From Streptococcus catagoni (GTDB taxonomy: Bacteria; Bacillota; Bacilli; Lactobacillales; Streptococcaceae), in NCBI RefSeq assembly GCF_011421425.1, contig NZ_WPCW01000001.1, positions 186,001 to 250,000 of the forward strand: a stretch of DNA of 64,000 nt, read 5' to 3'. A model generated the notes under the pieces. It had not been told where the DNA came from. It saw only the letters and a program-made list of their open reading frames with translations, and ran no database searches. The position numbers and the translations under genes are program-made. Of the stretch, positions 56,027 through 64,000 are shown piece by piece (position 1 is the stretch's first letter; every line of letters starts with the position of its first letter).

Positions 56027-56722
56027 TTAAAAGTTATTAACAAAGAAATGGAACAAATCAAGATCCTCTTGACGATAGCCTTGTAAGAGTTCAGGATGCC
56101 ACTGAACTCCAAGAAAAGAAAGATCATCCTTATCAGAAATAACAGCTTCGATAGTTCCATCACGAGGGTCTTTTGCAATGGTTTTTAAGCCATCAGCTAA
56201 CCTATTGATACTCTGGTGATGGAAGGAATTAATCAGGACTTTTTCGCCGTAAATAGGAAAGAGTGGGGATTCTTTTTTGATCTCAATATCATGGTAGAGG
56301 AAATCAGATGGGGCTTCCTGCCAATGATTATCTATATCTTGGTGCAAGTTACCACCAAGAACGACATTCATCAACTGTAGACCACGACAGATACCTAGTA
56401 TGGGTTTCTTTTGTTTCATAGCCTCTTTGATGATATGGATTTCATAGATATCTCTTGCTAGGAAAAAATCATCATTGGAAGCCTTTCTTTCCTCATTGTA
56501 AAACTTAGGGTCAACATTTTGCCCACCAATCAAAATAATTTTGTCTACTAGGGAAACATAGGTTTTTGCGGCTAATTCATCACCAATTGGTAGAAGTAGT
56601 GGAACACCTCCAACTCTCGTAACAGCCTCTGAAAAACCCGCAGGAGCATAGGACCAAGGTAGATCATTTAAAGCAATATTTAATCTTTGGTTGGCTGTAA
56701 TTCCGATAATTGGTTTTGGCAT
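56027..56722 (-). CDS. class I glutamine amidotransferase-like (peptidase C26)
   Basis: 231 residues, PuuD/gamma-glutamyl hydrolase group. Catalytic Cys in GICRGLQLMN (nucleophile elbow, near 109), His and Glu in GVQWHPELLQG. Starts MPKPIIGITANQ. It may cleave gamma-glutamyl-GABA or related amides; substrate not fixed. Located 15 bases after rex and likely on its transcript. Confidence 0.88.
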   Translation of the reverse strand: MPKPIIGITANQRLNIALNDLPWSYAPAGFSEAVTRVGGVPLLLPIGDELAAKTYVSLVDKIILIGGQNVDPKFYNEERKASNDDFFLARDIYEIHIIKEAMKQKKPILGICRGLQLMNVVLGGNLHQDIDNHWQEAPSDFLYHDIEIKKESPLFPIYGEKVLINSFHHQSINRLADGLKTIAKDPRDGTIEAVISDKDDLSFLGVQWHPELLQGYRQEDLDLFHFFVNNF

Positions 56723-56736
56723 ATTTTCTCCATTAC

Positions 56737-57378
56737 TTATTTATTACTTTGATGCATAAAATATAAAAGTGTTTGCAATTCACTGGTCAAGTCAACATAT
56801 TGCACAATAATACCTTTAGGAACATTGAGGTGAACAGGAGAGAAACTTAGAATACCACGAATACCAGCATCAATTAATTGATCAGCAACCTCTTGAGCCT
56901 GTGTACTTGGGACTGTCAAAATAGCAGTTTCAATGTCTGTCTTGATCACATGTTCTCTAATTTTTGAAATAGCATAAATAGGAATACCATCTGATGTTTG
57001 CGTTCCGACAATGGGATTTTCATCAACATCAAAAGCCATGGCAATTTGCATCTTGTTACGATCATGGAAGCGGTAGTGCAATAAGGCACGGCCAATATTC
57101 CCACAGCCTACCAACAAAACATTGGTCGTAGAATGATCGTTAAGAAGATCGGCAAAAAAGTTCATTAATTTTGTGACATCATAACCAAAACCGCGACGTC
57201 CTAGTTCACCAAAATAAGAAAAATCACGACGAACAGTTGCTGAGTCAATCCCCATAGCATCAGCAATTTGTTTAGAACTAGCTTTTTCGGTTTGATCGGC
57301 ATGAAATCTTTTGAAGATACGATAATATAAGGACAAGCGTTTTGCAGTCGCTTTGGGAATAGATTTGTCAATAACCAC
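56737..57378 (-). CDS. rex: redox-sensing repressor Rex
   Basis: 213 residues from GTG 57378 ([21 protein letters not shown]), with AAAGGAG 8 bases upstream; the open frame from 57429 would add 17 residues not seen in relatives. Winged helix ([32 protein letters not shown]), then NAD-binding [16 protein letters not shown]. Senses the NADH/NAD+ ratio and represses fermentation and respiration-type genes. A weak half Rex box, TTGTGAAAAATG, at 57443-57454 could be autoregulatory. Confidence 0.95.
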   Translation of the reverse strand: MVIDKSIPKATAKRLSLYYRIFKRFHADQTEKASSKQIADAMGIDSATVRRDFSYFGELGRRGFGYDVTKLMNFFADLLNDHSTTNVLLVGCGNIGRALLHYRFHDRNKMQIAMAFDVDENPIVGTQTSDGIPIYAISKIREHVIKTDIETAILTVPSTQAQEVADQLIDAGIRGILSFSPVHLNVPKGIIVQYVDLTSELQTLLYFMHQSNK

Positions 57379-57661
57379 GGTAGTAGCTCCTTTAAAATTT
57401 GTATTTTTCAGAAATTTATCTGTAACCATTGTAACAAATACTTTGTGAAAAATGCAACTTTTAGCAAATATATTTTATAAATAATACATTACTATTTTTT
57501 ATTTAAAAAAGAAAAACCCTCAGTTTTCACTAAAGGTTTAGATAGCTTAAAGTATTCTGTTTCTATTTTACTAAAGAAAAGTAGTAGTCTGCCAGTTTCG
57601 CCGCTCTTTTATCATTCTAGACAAATTTTTTAGAGGGGGCCAACTAGAAAAACCCTTTTGC

Positions 57662-58009
57662 TTACACAGATTCTTTTGTAAAAATATCTCTTTCAACAAG
57701 GCTATCCATCAGAAAATAAAATTTATCCTGAAGAATTTTGTGCTTGTCCGATTTAAAAATATTAACCAATCTCAATCCAGATTTGTCAGTAATAGCTAAC
57801 TTAAATGCAGAAAGGTCCTTATTAATAGTGATTTTCAAGGGGAAGCCGTCACCTGAATTAGGGATTTCTTCAAGAAGACGTGTTAACTCATAATGACCTA
57901 TCTTAGTTTGAATGAAAGTAGTATCTCTTAAGGTGTATTTTTTTATCTTAGGGCTAATTGCATAGCTATAAAGACAATCCGGTAAGGCTATTTCTTTTTC
58001 AAATGCCAT
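57662..58009 (-). CDS. DUF1831 protein
   Basis: 115 residues from ATG 58009, after GGAGG. Small single domain of mixed alpha/beta without signal or membrane part (MAFEKEIALPDCLYSYAI). The family is found with cysteine desulfurases in Lactobacillales, as here, where it directly follows and nearly overlaps the desulfurase gene. Function unknown, presumably linked to sulfur transfer to tRNA. Confidence 0.8.
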   Translation of the reverse strand: MAFEKEIALPDCLYSYAISPKIKKYTLRDTTFIQTKIGHYELTRLLEEIPNSGDGFPLKITINKDLSAFKLAITDKSGLRLVNIFKSDKHKILQDKFYFLMDSLVERDIFTKESV

Positions 58010-58010
58010 T

Positions 58011-59129
58011 TTATCCTCCAATTATTTTTTTTATCTCTTTCACTAATAAATGAACCTCATCAACTGTGTTTTGTTCAGAAAATGAAATTCTTATTGATTC
58101 TGATAATTCCTTAGCATTCTTACCATAGTAGGCTTCTAAAACATGACTAGGTTCTACAGTCCCTGCGGTACAGGCTGATCCCGTAGAAATAGCAAAGCCT
58201 GCAAGATCCAATCGTGTCAGTAAGATACTATTTTGACAAGCAGGAAAACCGATGTTAATCACGTGAGGCAATGACTGCTTACTTTTGTTTAGATAGTAGT
58301 TGTCACCTTCTAGGGATTCTAGAAAGCTATCATGCAGTTTGGTGATATGCTTACTGTTTGATTCCAAGTGGGAGTAGGTATCCTTTAAAGCTTGGCACAT
58401 TCCAACAATTGAAATAAGGTTCTCTGTGCTGGCTCTTCTTTGATCTTCTTGATCACCCCCATGTAATAATGGGTCAAAGTGAAGAGAATTGGCATATAAG
58501 AAGCCCACCCCCTTAGGTCCATGGAATTTATGAGCAGAGGCAGAAAGAAAATCTATTCCCAATTCTTCAGGTTCAACAAGAGCCTTACCGACCAATTGAA
58601 CAGCATCAACGTGAAAGGCAGCCCGATGTTCTTTTAAGACTTGACCAACTTCCTGGATGGGTAAGAGATCACCCGTCTCATTATTAGCAGCCATCATACT
58701 GACAAGAATCGTATCTTCTCTTAAGGCTTGCTTGACCTCTTGGGCGGTGATCTGACCATTTTGAGGGCTTAGATAGGTAACCTCAAAACCAAAGCGCTCT
58801 TCTAGATAAGACATGGTCTTTAAAACAGAATGGTGTTCAATAGAAGTGGTGATAAGGTGTTTACCCTTATCTTGGTTTGCTAGGGCATAGCCCTGAATAG
58901 CTGTATTATTTCCTTCTGTTCCTCCCGAGGTGAATATAATAGATCTCTCCTTAACTTTCAGTAATTCAGCTATTGTTTGACGACATTCCCTTAAAGTTTT
59001 ATTGGCTTGTCGTCCTAGTCTATGAATACTGGAAGGATTTCCATAATTGTCAGCCATGACTTCTGTCATGGCTGAGATTACAGTGGAGGTTAAGGGAGTT
59101 GTTGCAGCATTATCAAAATAATAGATCAT
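58011..59129 (-). CDS. cysteine desulfurase (NifS/IscS family)
   Basis: 372 residues, PLP aminotransferase class V. YFDNAATTPL at the N-terminus, SGGTEGNNTAI, HVDAVQ, SASAHKFHGPKGVGFLY (PLP Lys) and STGSACTAGTVEPSHVL (catalytic Cys loop). Group I by the Cys loop. Takes sulfur from cysteine, most likely for tRNA thiolation with MnmA or ThiI. Located between prs and the DUF1831 gene, spacing 2 bases, one operon. Confidence 0.93.
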   Translation of the reverse strand: MIYYFDNAATTPLTSTVISAMTEVMADNYGNPSSIHRLGRQANKTLRECRQTIAELLKVKERSIIFTSGGTEGNNTAIQGYALANQDKGKHLITTSIEHHSVLKTMSYLEERFGFEVTYLSPQNGQITAQEVKQALREDTILVSMMAANNETGDLLPIQEVGQVLKEHRAAFHVDAVQLVGKALVEPEELGIDFLSASAHKFHGPKGVGFLYANSLHFDPLLHGGDQEDQRRASTENLISIVGMCQALKDTYSHLESNSKHITKLHDSFLESLEGDNYYLNKSKQSLPHVINIGFPACQNSILLTRLDLAGFAISTGSACTAGTVEPSHVLEAYYGKNAKELSESIRISFSEQNTVDEVHLLVKEIKKIIGG

Positions 59130-59131
59130 TT

Positions 59132-60106
59132 TTATTTAGTAGATTCTTTGTAGTAAGAAAATAGTGGACTAAGTGGACGACGTTCATGAATCAGAATAAT
59201 GGCTTGGGCGATGAGTTCACTTGCAGTGATGTAGGTCACATTTTCAGGTTTGCGATTTTTATTTTTAACAGAGTCGGTTACTAGAATTTCTTTAATTGGT
59301 GCAGCTTCAAGAATTTCTGCAGCCCCACCAGCTAATAGGGCATGACTAGCCACAGCATAGATATCAGTAGCTCCTGCACGCTCTAAGATTTTTGCAGCTT
59401 CTGCAAAAGTTTTTCCTGTATTGAGGATATCGTCAATAATGATGGCTTTTTTACCTTCAACATCACCGATAATATAGCCCTCTTCACGTTCAGTATCATC
59501 TTGGGCATAATCAATAATGGCAATCGGTGCATCCAAATACTCAGCTAGACCTCTTGCTCGTTTAATACCAGAATTTTTAGGGCTGACAATAACAACCTCG
59601 TCACCAGATAAGCCTTTTTTACAATAGTGTTCAGCAAACAAAGGAATAGTAAAAAGATTATCTACAGGAATATCAAAGAAACCTTGAACTTGAACAGCGT
59701 GCAAATCAAGGGTCAATACACGATCAATACCAGCCTTGGTTAACATATTGGCAACTAATTTTGCAGTAATGGGTTCACGTGACTTAGCAATGCGATCTTG
59801 ACGAGAGTAGCCAAAATAAGGGAGAACAACATTGATTGAATTTGCACTAGCTCTCTTACAAGCATCTATCATAATTAGAAGCTCCCATAGGTTGTCGTTA
59901 ACTGGGAAGCTTGTCGATTGGATAATATAAATATCATCTCCACGGACCGTCTCATCAATATTAATCATGATTTCTCCATCTGAGAATTGACGGGAAGAAA
60001 TCTTTCCAAGTGGAATTCCAGTTGCTTCAGAAATTTTTTCAGCAATAGGAAGATTAGAAGTTAGTGAAAACAGTTTGATTTGCTTGTCAGCATATCGTTC
60101 AGTCAT
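59132..60106 (-). CDS. prs: ribose-phosphate pyrophosphokinase
   Basis: 324 residues. Makes PRPP from ribose-5-phosphate and ATP. Signatures [37 protein letters not shown], and PRPP loop [18 protein letters not shown]. Streptococci carry two prs genes; the divergent sites here (usual DDxIDTGGT is DDILNTGKT) point to the second, prs2 type. Confidence 0.92.
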   Translation of the reverse strand: MTERYADKQIKLFSLTSNLPIAEKISEATGIPLGKISSRQFSDGEIMINIDETVRGDDIYIIQSTSFPVNDNLWELLIMIDACKRASANSINVVLPYFGYSRQDRIAKSREPITAKLVANMLTKAGIDRVLTLDLHAVQVQGFFDIPVDNLFTIPLFAEHYCKKGLSGDEVVIVSPKNSGIKRARGLAEYLDAPIAIIDYAQDDTEREEGYIIGDVEGKKAIIIDDILNTGKTFAEAAKILERAGATDIYAVASHALLAGGAAEILEAAPIKEILVTDSVKNKNRKPENVTYITASELIAQAIILIHERRPLSPLFSYYKESTK

Positions 60107-60227
60107 GATAGCATTCGCTCCTTGTTGGTTTTCTAGAACAGTTTACGCTACGTAAAACTATTAAAAGGTACTTATTAACAGTACCATTCTATCAAAATTA
60201 GTAGAAAAATGCATATTTAGATGGAGA

Positions 60228-60800
60228 TTATTTTGAATTTTTTAAAGTTTTTGCAAAGCGAGATACCTTACTTTTTGCAAATTTTAAGGAAATATTGTTA
60301 TCTTTTAGAAATTGCTCAAAATCTTTTTCTCCTTGGATGGGATCATTGACCTCTAATTCTAATTCATAGTCAATGGTCTGGGCATACTGGTTATAATCCA
60401 AGGCCATTGTTCCGATTGCTGTTGCTTTTTCTTTTCGTCTGGTAGTTAGCTGACCAAATGTCCGTAGATCCTCAGGAGAGATGCCAAATTTAGTCATTTG
60501 AAGGAGGATATCCTTGTTTGTAATCTGACATTTTTTGATCAGGTTCTTGGCTTCTTGAAGGGAAAGATCCTGATTATACTCTCTATTTCCAACCTCTTCT
60601 GGAACTTTTAGAGTCATTTCAGCCTTATCAGAGAAGGTTCTGATCCGTAGAGACATGCGGTTAGCTTTTAAGTCGAAGTTAGCTGTATCAATATAGTAAT
60701 TGGTCTGTGTCACGGCATTAATATGAGTCATTTGAGCTAAGAGACGCTGGTACTCATCCTTTGTTAATAAGGTCTTATATTCGATTTCTAAGTGGGACAT
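60228..60800 (-). CDS. CYTH-domain protein
   Basis: 190 residues. EIEYK (ExExK, residues 5-9) and the alternating charged strands (LRIRTF, ELELEV) mark the CYTH triphosphate tunnel fold. May act as inorganic triphosphatase or thiamine triphosphatase. Divergent from relQ, with which it is paired across streptococci. Confidence 0.88.
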   Translation of the reverse strand: MSHLEIEYKTLLTKDEYQRLLAQMTHINAVTQTNYYIDTANFDLKANRMSLRIRTFSDKAEMTLKVPEEVGNREYNQDLSLQEAKNLIKKCQITNKDILLQMTKFGISPEDLRTFGQLTTRRKEKATAIGTMALDYNQYAQTIDYELELEVNDPIQGEKDFEQFLKDNNISLKFAKSKVSRFAKTLKNSK

Positions 60801-60893
60801 GTGATTTTCCTTTAATATGTATTTTATGCTATAATGAATTGTTATTTCAATTTTATATTAAAGTATAAACTTTGACAAGAAAGGAGTGATAGC

Positions 60894-61565
60894 GTGGCTT
60901 TAAACTGGGAAGTATTCTTAGATCCCTATATTCAAGCTGTTGGTGAATTAAAGATAAAATTACGAGGAATTCGCAAGCAATTTCGGAAACAAAATCGCTA
61001 TTCACCGATCGAATTTGTAACTGGCCGTGTTAAATCCATTGAAAGCATTAAAGAAAAAATGGTTCTGCGTGGTGTTTTGGAAGAAAATATAGCCCGTGAC
61101 ATTCAAGATATAGCTGGCTTAAGAGTTATGGTTCAATTCGTTGATGATGTTGACGAAGTTCTTAATTTGCTCCGTCAAAGACAGGACATGACCATTGTCT
61201 ATGAACGTGATTATATTCGCAATATGAAATCCAGCGGTTACAGATCTTATCACGTCGTTGTTGAGTATCCAGTTGACACAATTGATGGACAAAAAAAGGT
61301 TTTAGCAGAGATACAAATTAGAACCTTGGCCATGAACTTCTGGGCAACCATTGAACACTCTTTAAACTATAAATATAAGGGGGATTTTCCAGAAGAAATC
61401 AAAAAACGACTTTCAAAAACAGGTGAAATAGCATTAGAACTGGATGAAGAGATGAGAAAGATTCGCGAAGATATACGTGAAGCCCAATTGCTTTTTGATC
61501 CAGGAACACGAAATTTAAGTGATGGTGTAGGGAATAGTGATGACACAGATGAATTATACAGATAA
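60894..61565 (+). CDS. relQ: small alarmone synthetase RelQ
   Basis: 223 residues, GTG start after AAGGAG. RelA/SpoT synthetase domain only: [59 protein letters not shown]. No HD hydrolase and no TGS/ACT. Makes (p)ppGpp independently of the ribosome, perhaps upon wall stress. Its end overlaps nadK by 26 bases. Confidence 0.93.
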   Translation: MALNWEVFLDPYIQAVGELKIKLRGIRKQFRKQNRYSPIEFVTGRVKSIESIKEKMVLRGVLEENIARDIQDIAGLRVMVQFVDDVDEVLNLLRQRQDMTIVYERDYIRNMKSSGYRSYHVVVEYPVDTIDGQKKVLAEIQIRTLAMNFWATIEHSLNYKYKGDFPEEIKKRLSKTGEIALELDEEMRKIREDIREAQLLFDPGTRNLSDGVGNSDDTDELYR

Positions 61566-62376
61566 AACAACCCGCGTGGCAATTATTGCCAATGGAAAAT
61601 ATCAAAGTAAGCGAGTTGCTTCAAACCTATTTTCTATTTTCAAAGATGATCCTGATTTTTACCTATCCAAAAAAAATCCAGATGTCGTTATCACCATTGG
61701 AGGTGATGGCATGCTCCTTTCTGCCTTTCACATGTATGAAAAAGAACTAGACAGGGTGCGTTTTGTAGGTATCCATACAGGTCATCTAGGCTTTTATACA
61801 GATTACCGTGATTTTGAAATTGATAAATTGATTGATAATTTAAGAAATGATCAGGGAGAAAGTGAATCTTATCCCATCCTAAAAGTTATCATTACTCAGG
61901 ACGATGGTAGGGTCATTCAAGCCAGGGCTCTAAATGAGGCAACTGTCAAACGTATTGAAAAGACAATGGTGGCCGATGTAACCATTAATGGGGTGAAATT
62001 TGAAACTTTCCGTGGTGATGGCATCCTAGTTTCAACGCCGACAGGAAGCACAGCCTATAATAAATCTTTAGGCGGTGCCATCTTACACCCAACCATTGAA
62101 GCTTTGCAATTAACAGAAATATCAAGCCTGAACAACCGTGTCTTTAGAACCGTAGGCTCATCAGTCATCATTCCGCAAAAAGATAAAATCGAATTAGTAC
62201 CACAAAGAACAGGGATTTATACAATTTCTATTGATAATAAGACTTACAATTTAAAAAATGTTGTCAAGGTGGAGTATTTTCTTGATGATCAAAAAATCCA
62301 TTTTGTTTCAACTCCAAGTCATACCAGCTTCTGGGAACGTGTTCGTGATGCCTTTATAGGGGAAATAAAATCATGA
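61540..62376 (+). CDS. nadK: NAD kinase
   Basis: 278 residues from ATG 61540 (MTQMNYTDK as in relatives). [10 protein letters not shown] (GGDG near 58-61), [22 protein letters not shown]. Phosphorylates NAD to NADP. Overlaps relQ upstream and the pseudouridine synthase gene by 4 bases downstream, a tight operon. Confidence 0.94.
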   Translation: MTQMNYTDKTTRVAIIANGKYQSKRVASNLFSIFKDDPDFYLSKKNPDVVITIGGDGMLLSAFHMYEKELDRVRFVGIHTGHLGFYTDYRDFEIDKLIDNLRNDQGESESYPILKVIITQDDGRVIQARALNEATVKRIEKTMVADVTINGVKFETFRGDGILVSTPTGSTAYNKSLGGAILHPTIEALQLTEISSLNNRVFRTVGSSVIIPQKDKIELVPQRTGIYTISIDNKTYNLKNVVKVEYFLDDQKIHFVSTPSHTSFWERVRDAFIGEIKS

Positions 62377-63266
62377 GATTCGACTATGTAGCAGACAGAA
62401 GAACAAAGGTAAAGACGCTTTTAAAGGGTCATGATGTTTCAAAAGCACTTCTAGCAAAAGTCAAGTATCGAGGTGGTCATATATTAGTCAATGGTGTTGA
62501 GCAAAACGCCATTTATCTTTTAAATGAAGGGGATGTGGTTACCATAAATATCCCTGATGAGAAAGGCTTTGAGAAATTAGAGGCTGTTTCTTATCCCTTG
62601 GATATTGTTTATGAAGATGATCACTTTCTGATCCTCAATAAGCCAGTTGGTTTTGCAAGTATTCCAAGTGCTATCCACTCCAACACAATAGCAAATTTCG
62701 TCAAGGCCTATTATTTAGAAAAAGATTACCCTAACAAACAAGTTCATATTGTGACACGTTTAGATCGTGATACAAGTGGACTAATGCTTTTTGCTAAGCA
62801 CGGATATGCTCATGCTCGTCTGGATAAACAATTACAAAAAAGATCTATTGAAAAACGGTATTATGCTTTAGTGGCTGGCCAGGGACAATTGCCTGATGAG
62901 GGAGAGATCCTTGCGCCAATAGGTCGCTCAAAAGACAGCATTATAACAAGAACTGTAGATCCTATGGGAAAATATGCTAAAACGACCTACAAAGTAGTAG
63001 TTAGATATCCCGAGAACGTTCATTTAGTAGATATTAAACTCCATACAGGACGGACACATCAAATAAGAGTTCATTTTTCTCATATTGGTTTTCCCTTACT
63101 AGGTGATGACCTCTATGGGGGCCGAACAGACCTAGGCATCAGCAGACAAGCTTTGCACTGTCATTTTTTGAGTTTTTATAATCCCTTTACTGAAAAAGAG
63201 AGCATTTACACAATAAATTTGACAGATGACTTTGATAAGGTTATCCTAGACTTAGCAAAAAAATAA
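62373..63266 (+). CDS. RluA-family pseudouridine synthase
   Basis: 297 residues. S4-like N-terminus ([11 protein letters not shown]), then catalytic [14 protein letters not shown] (Asp near 132), RYYALVAG, and [28 protein letters not shown]. Acts on 23S rRNA or tRNA uridines; RluD type likely, target not certain. Confidence 0.92.
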   Translation: MRFDYVADRRTKVKTLLKGHDVSKALLAKVKYRGGHILVNGVEQNAIYLLNEGDVVTINIPDEKGFEKLEAVSYPLDIVYEDDHFLILNKPVGFASIPSAIHSNTIANFVKAYYLEKDYPNKQVHIVTRLDRDTSGLMLFAKHGYAHARLDKQLQKRSIEKRYYALVAGQGQLPDEGEILAPIGRSKDSIITRTVDPMGKYAKTTYKVVVRYPENVHLVDIKLHTGRTHQIRVHFSHIGFPLLGDDLYGGRTDLGISRQALHCHFLSFYNPFTEKESIYTINLTDDFDKVILDLAKK

Positions 63267-63280
63267 TTGAGGTATAAAAA

Positions 63281-64000
63281 ATGAATATCAGAAGTTTGTT
63301 TGGTGGATTAAAAGAAAAAGTAGTTGGACAACATGTGAAGATAGTTTTCCCCGAAGGAAACGATGAACGTGTTGTACGTGCTGCGGCTCGTCTGAAATTT
63401 GAAGGACTGGCGGAGCCGATTATCCTAGGACAAGCCGATGAAATTCGTGGCTTACTTACAAAATTAGGATTTGCAGATCAAGATTATATGATCATCAATC
63501 CTGAAACTTATCCAGATTTCGAAAAAATGAAAGCTGAATTTGTTGAAATCCGTAAAGGAAAAGCCAGTATGGAAGATGCCGATAAACTTCTTAGAGATGT
63601 AAACTATTTTGGCGTTATGCTGGTTAAAATGGGATTGGCAGAAGGTATGGTATCAGGAGCTTGTCATTCAACAGCTGATACTGTTCGTCCAGCCCTGCAG
63701 ATCATTAAAACAAAGCCAGGCATTTCAAGAACATCTGGAGTTTTCTTAATGAATCGTGAAAACACAAATGAACGTTATGTTTTTGCAGACTGTGCCATTA
63801 ACATTGACCCAAGTGCTCAAGAATTAGCAGAAATTGCTATTAATACAGCAGAAACGGCAGCAATTTTTGATATTGAACCTAAGATTGCTATGCTAAGTTT
63901 CTCAACAAAGGGATCTGGTAAGGCACCACAAGTAGAAAAAGTAGCAGAAGCTACAAAAATTGCTAAAGAATTAAACCCTGACTTAGCCCTTGATGGGGAA
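63281..64000 (+). CDS. pta: phosphate acetyltransferase, 5' part
   Basis: 240 codons to the right edge, no stop. MNIRSLFGGLKEKVVGQHVKIVFPEG start, VKMGLAEGMVSGACHSTADTVRPALQ, SGVFLMNR, and SFSTKGSGKAPQVEKV. Makes acetyl-phosphate from acetyl-CoA for ATP by acetate kinase. GAGG 9-12 bases before ATG. Confidence 0.94.
   Translation, partial: MNIRSLFGGLKEKVVGQHVKIVFPEGNDERVVRAAARLKFEGLAEPIILGQADEIRGLLTKLGFADQDYMIINPETYPDFEKMKAEFVEIRKGKASMEDADKLLRDVNYFGVMLVKMGLAEGMVSGACHSTADTVRPALQIIKTKPGISRTSGVFLMNRENTNERYVFADCAINIDPSAQELAEIAINTAETAAIFDIEPKIAMLSFSTKGSGKAPQVEKVAEATKIAKELNPDLALDGE

Overview
The window is a low-GC streptococcal chromosome segment. Gene order and protein sequences (folE-P-B-K, murB-potABCD, maeRK/maePE, rex-cysteine desulfurase-prs-relQ-nadK-pta) fit the pyogenic group. 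The large subtilase with an LPQTSD anchor between maeE and a ClC gene, plus lactate oxidase, points to Streptococcus uberis or a close relative. That species call is inference from recalled knowledge, not a database match. No tRNA, rRNA or CRISPR array was seen.

Bases 1 to about 22,700 are a plastic accessory region. From the left it holds an ISL3-type transposase cut by the window edge, a broken antigen I/II adhesin, lactate oxidase with a GST-like protein, an IS3-type remnant, and then two interleaved themes. Theme one is zinc: three promoters (near 4,456, 8,394 and 11,691) share one layout, a -35, a 17-base spacer, a -10 and then a perfect TTAACYRGTTAA AdcR operator on or just after the -10. 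They lead into a decayed lipoprotein gene, a histidine-triad protein and a repeat-containing LPXTG surface protein. Theme two is CPBP (CAAX-protease/bacteriocin-immunity type) membrane proteins: two genes at 4.9-6.5 kb, one pseudogene at 7.4-8.1 kb and four in a row at 14.2-17.3 kb. Two of the four have a hairpin between a good Shine-Dalgarno and a distant start codon. A parallel beta-helix protein, asnA, and IS30-like and hypothetical pseudogenes complete the region.

Bases 22,800-34,500 carry ferrous iron uptake (feoA, feoB, small Cys-rich partner), a GT8 glycosyltransferase, a NodB-type deacetylase, a homoserine dehydrogenase pseudogene beside an intact thrB, the folate cluster folC-E-P-B-K, and murB.

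Bases 34,500-50,000 carry the spermidine/putrescine ABC transporter potABCD, the malate two-component system maeKR divergent from malate permease and malic enzyme, the 1,518-residue cell-wall subtilase, and a ClC chloride/proton exchanger.

Bases 50,000-54,000 hold a sugar locus in decay: an AraC regulator, two deletion-damaged GH1 beta-glucosidase genes preceded by shared ATGATAGTRTYA boxes, an SGNH hydrolase and a HAD phosphatase. The rest is housekeeping: AI-2E family permease, radC, C26 amidotransferase, rex, DUF1831, cysteine desulfurase, prs, CYTH protein, relQ, nadK, an RluA-type pseudouridine synthase, and the start of pta running off the right edge.
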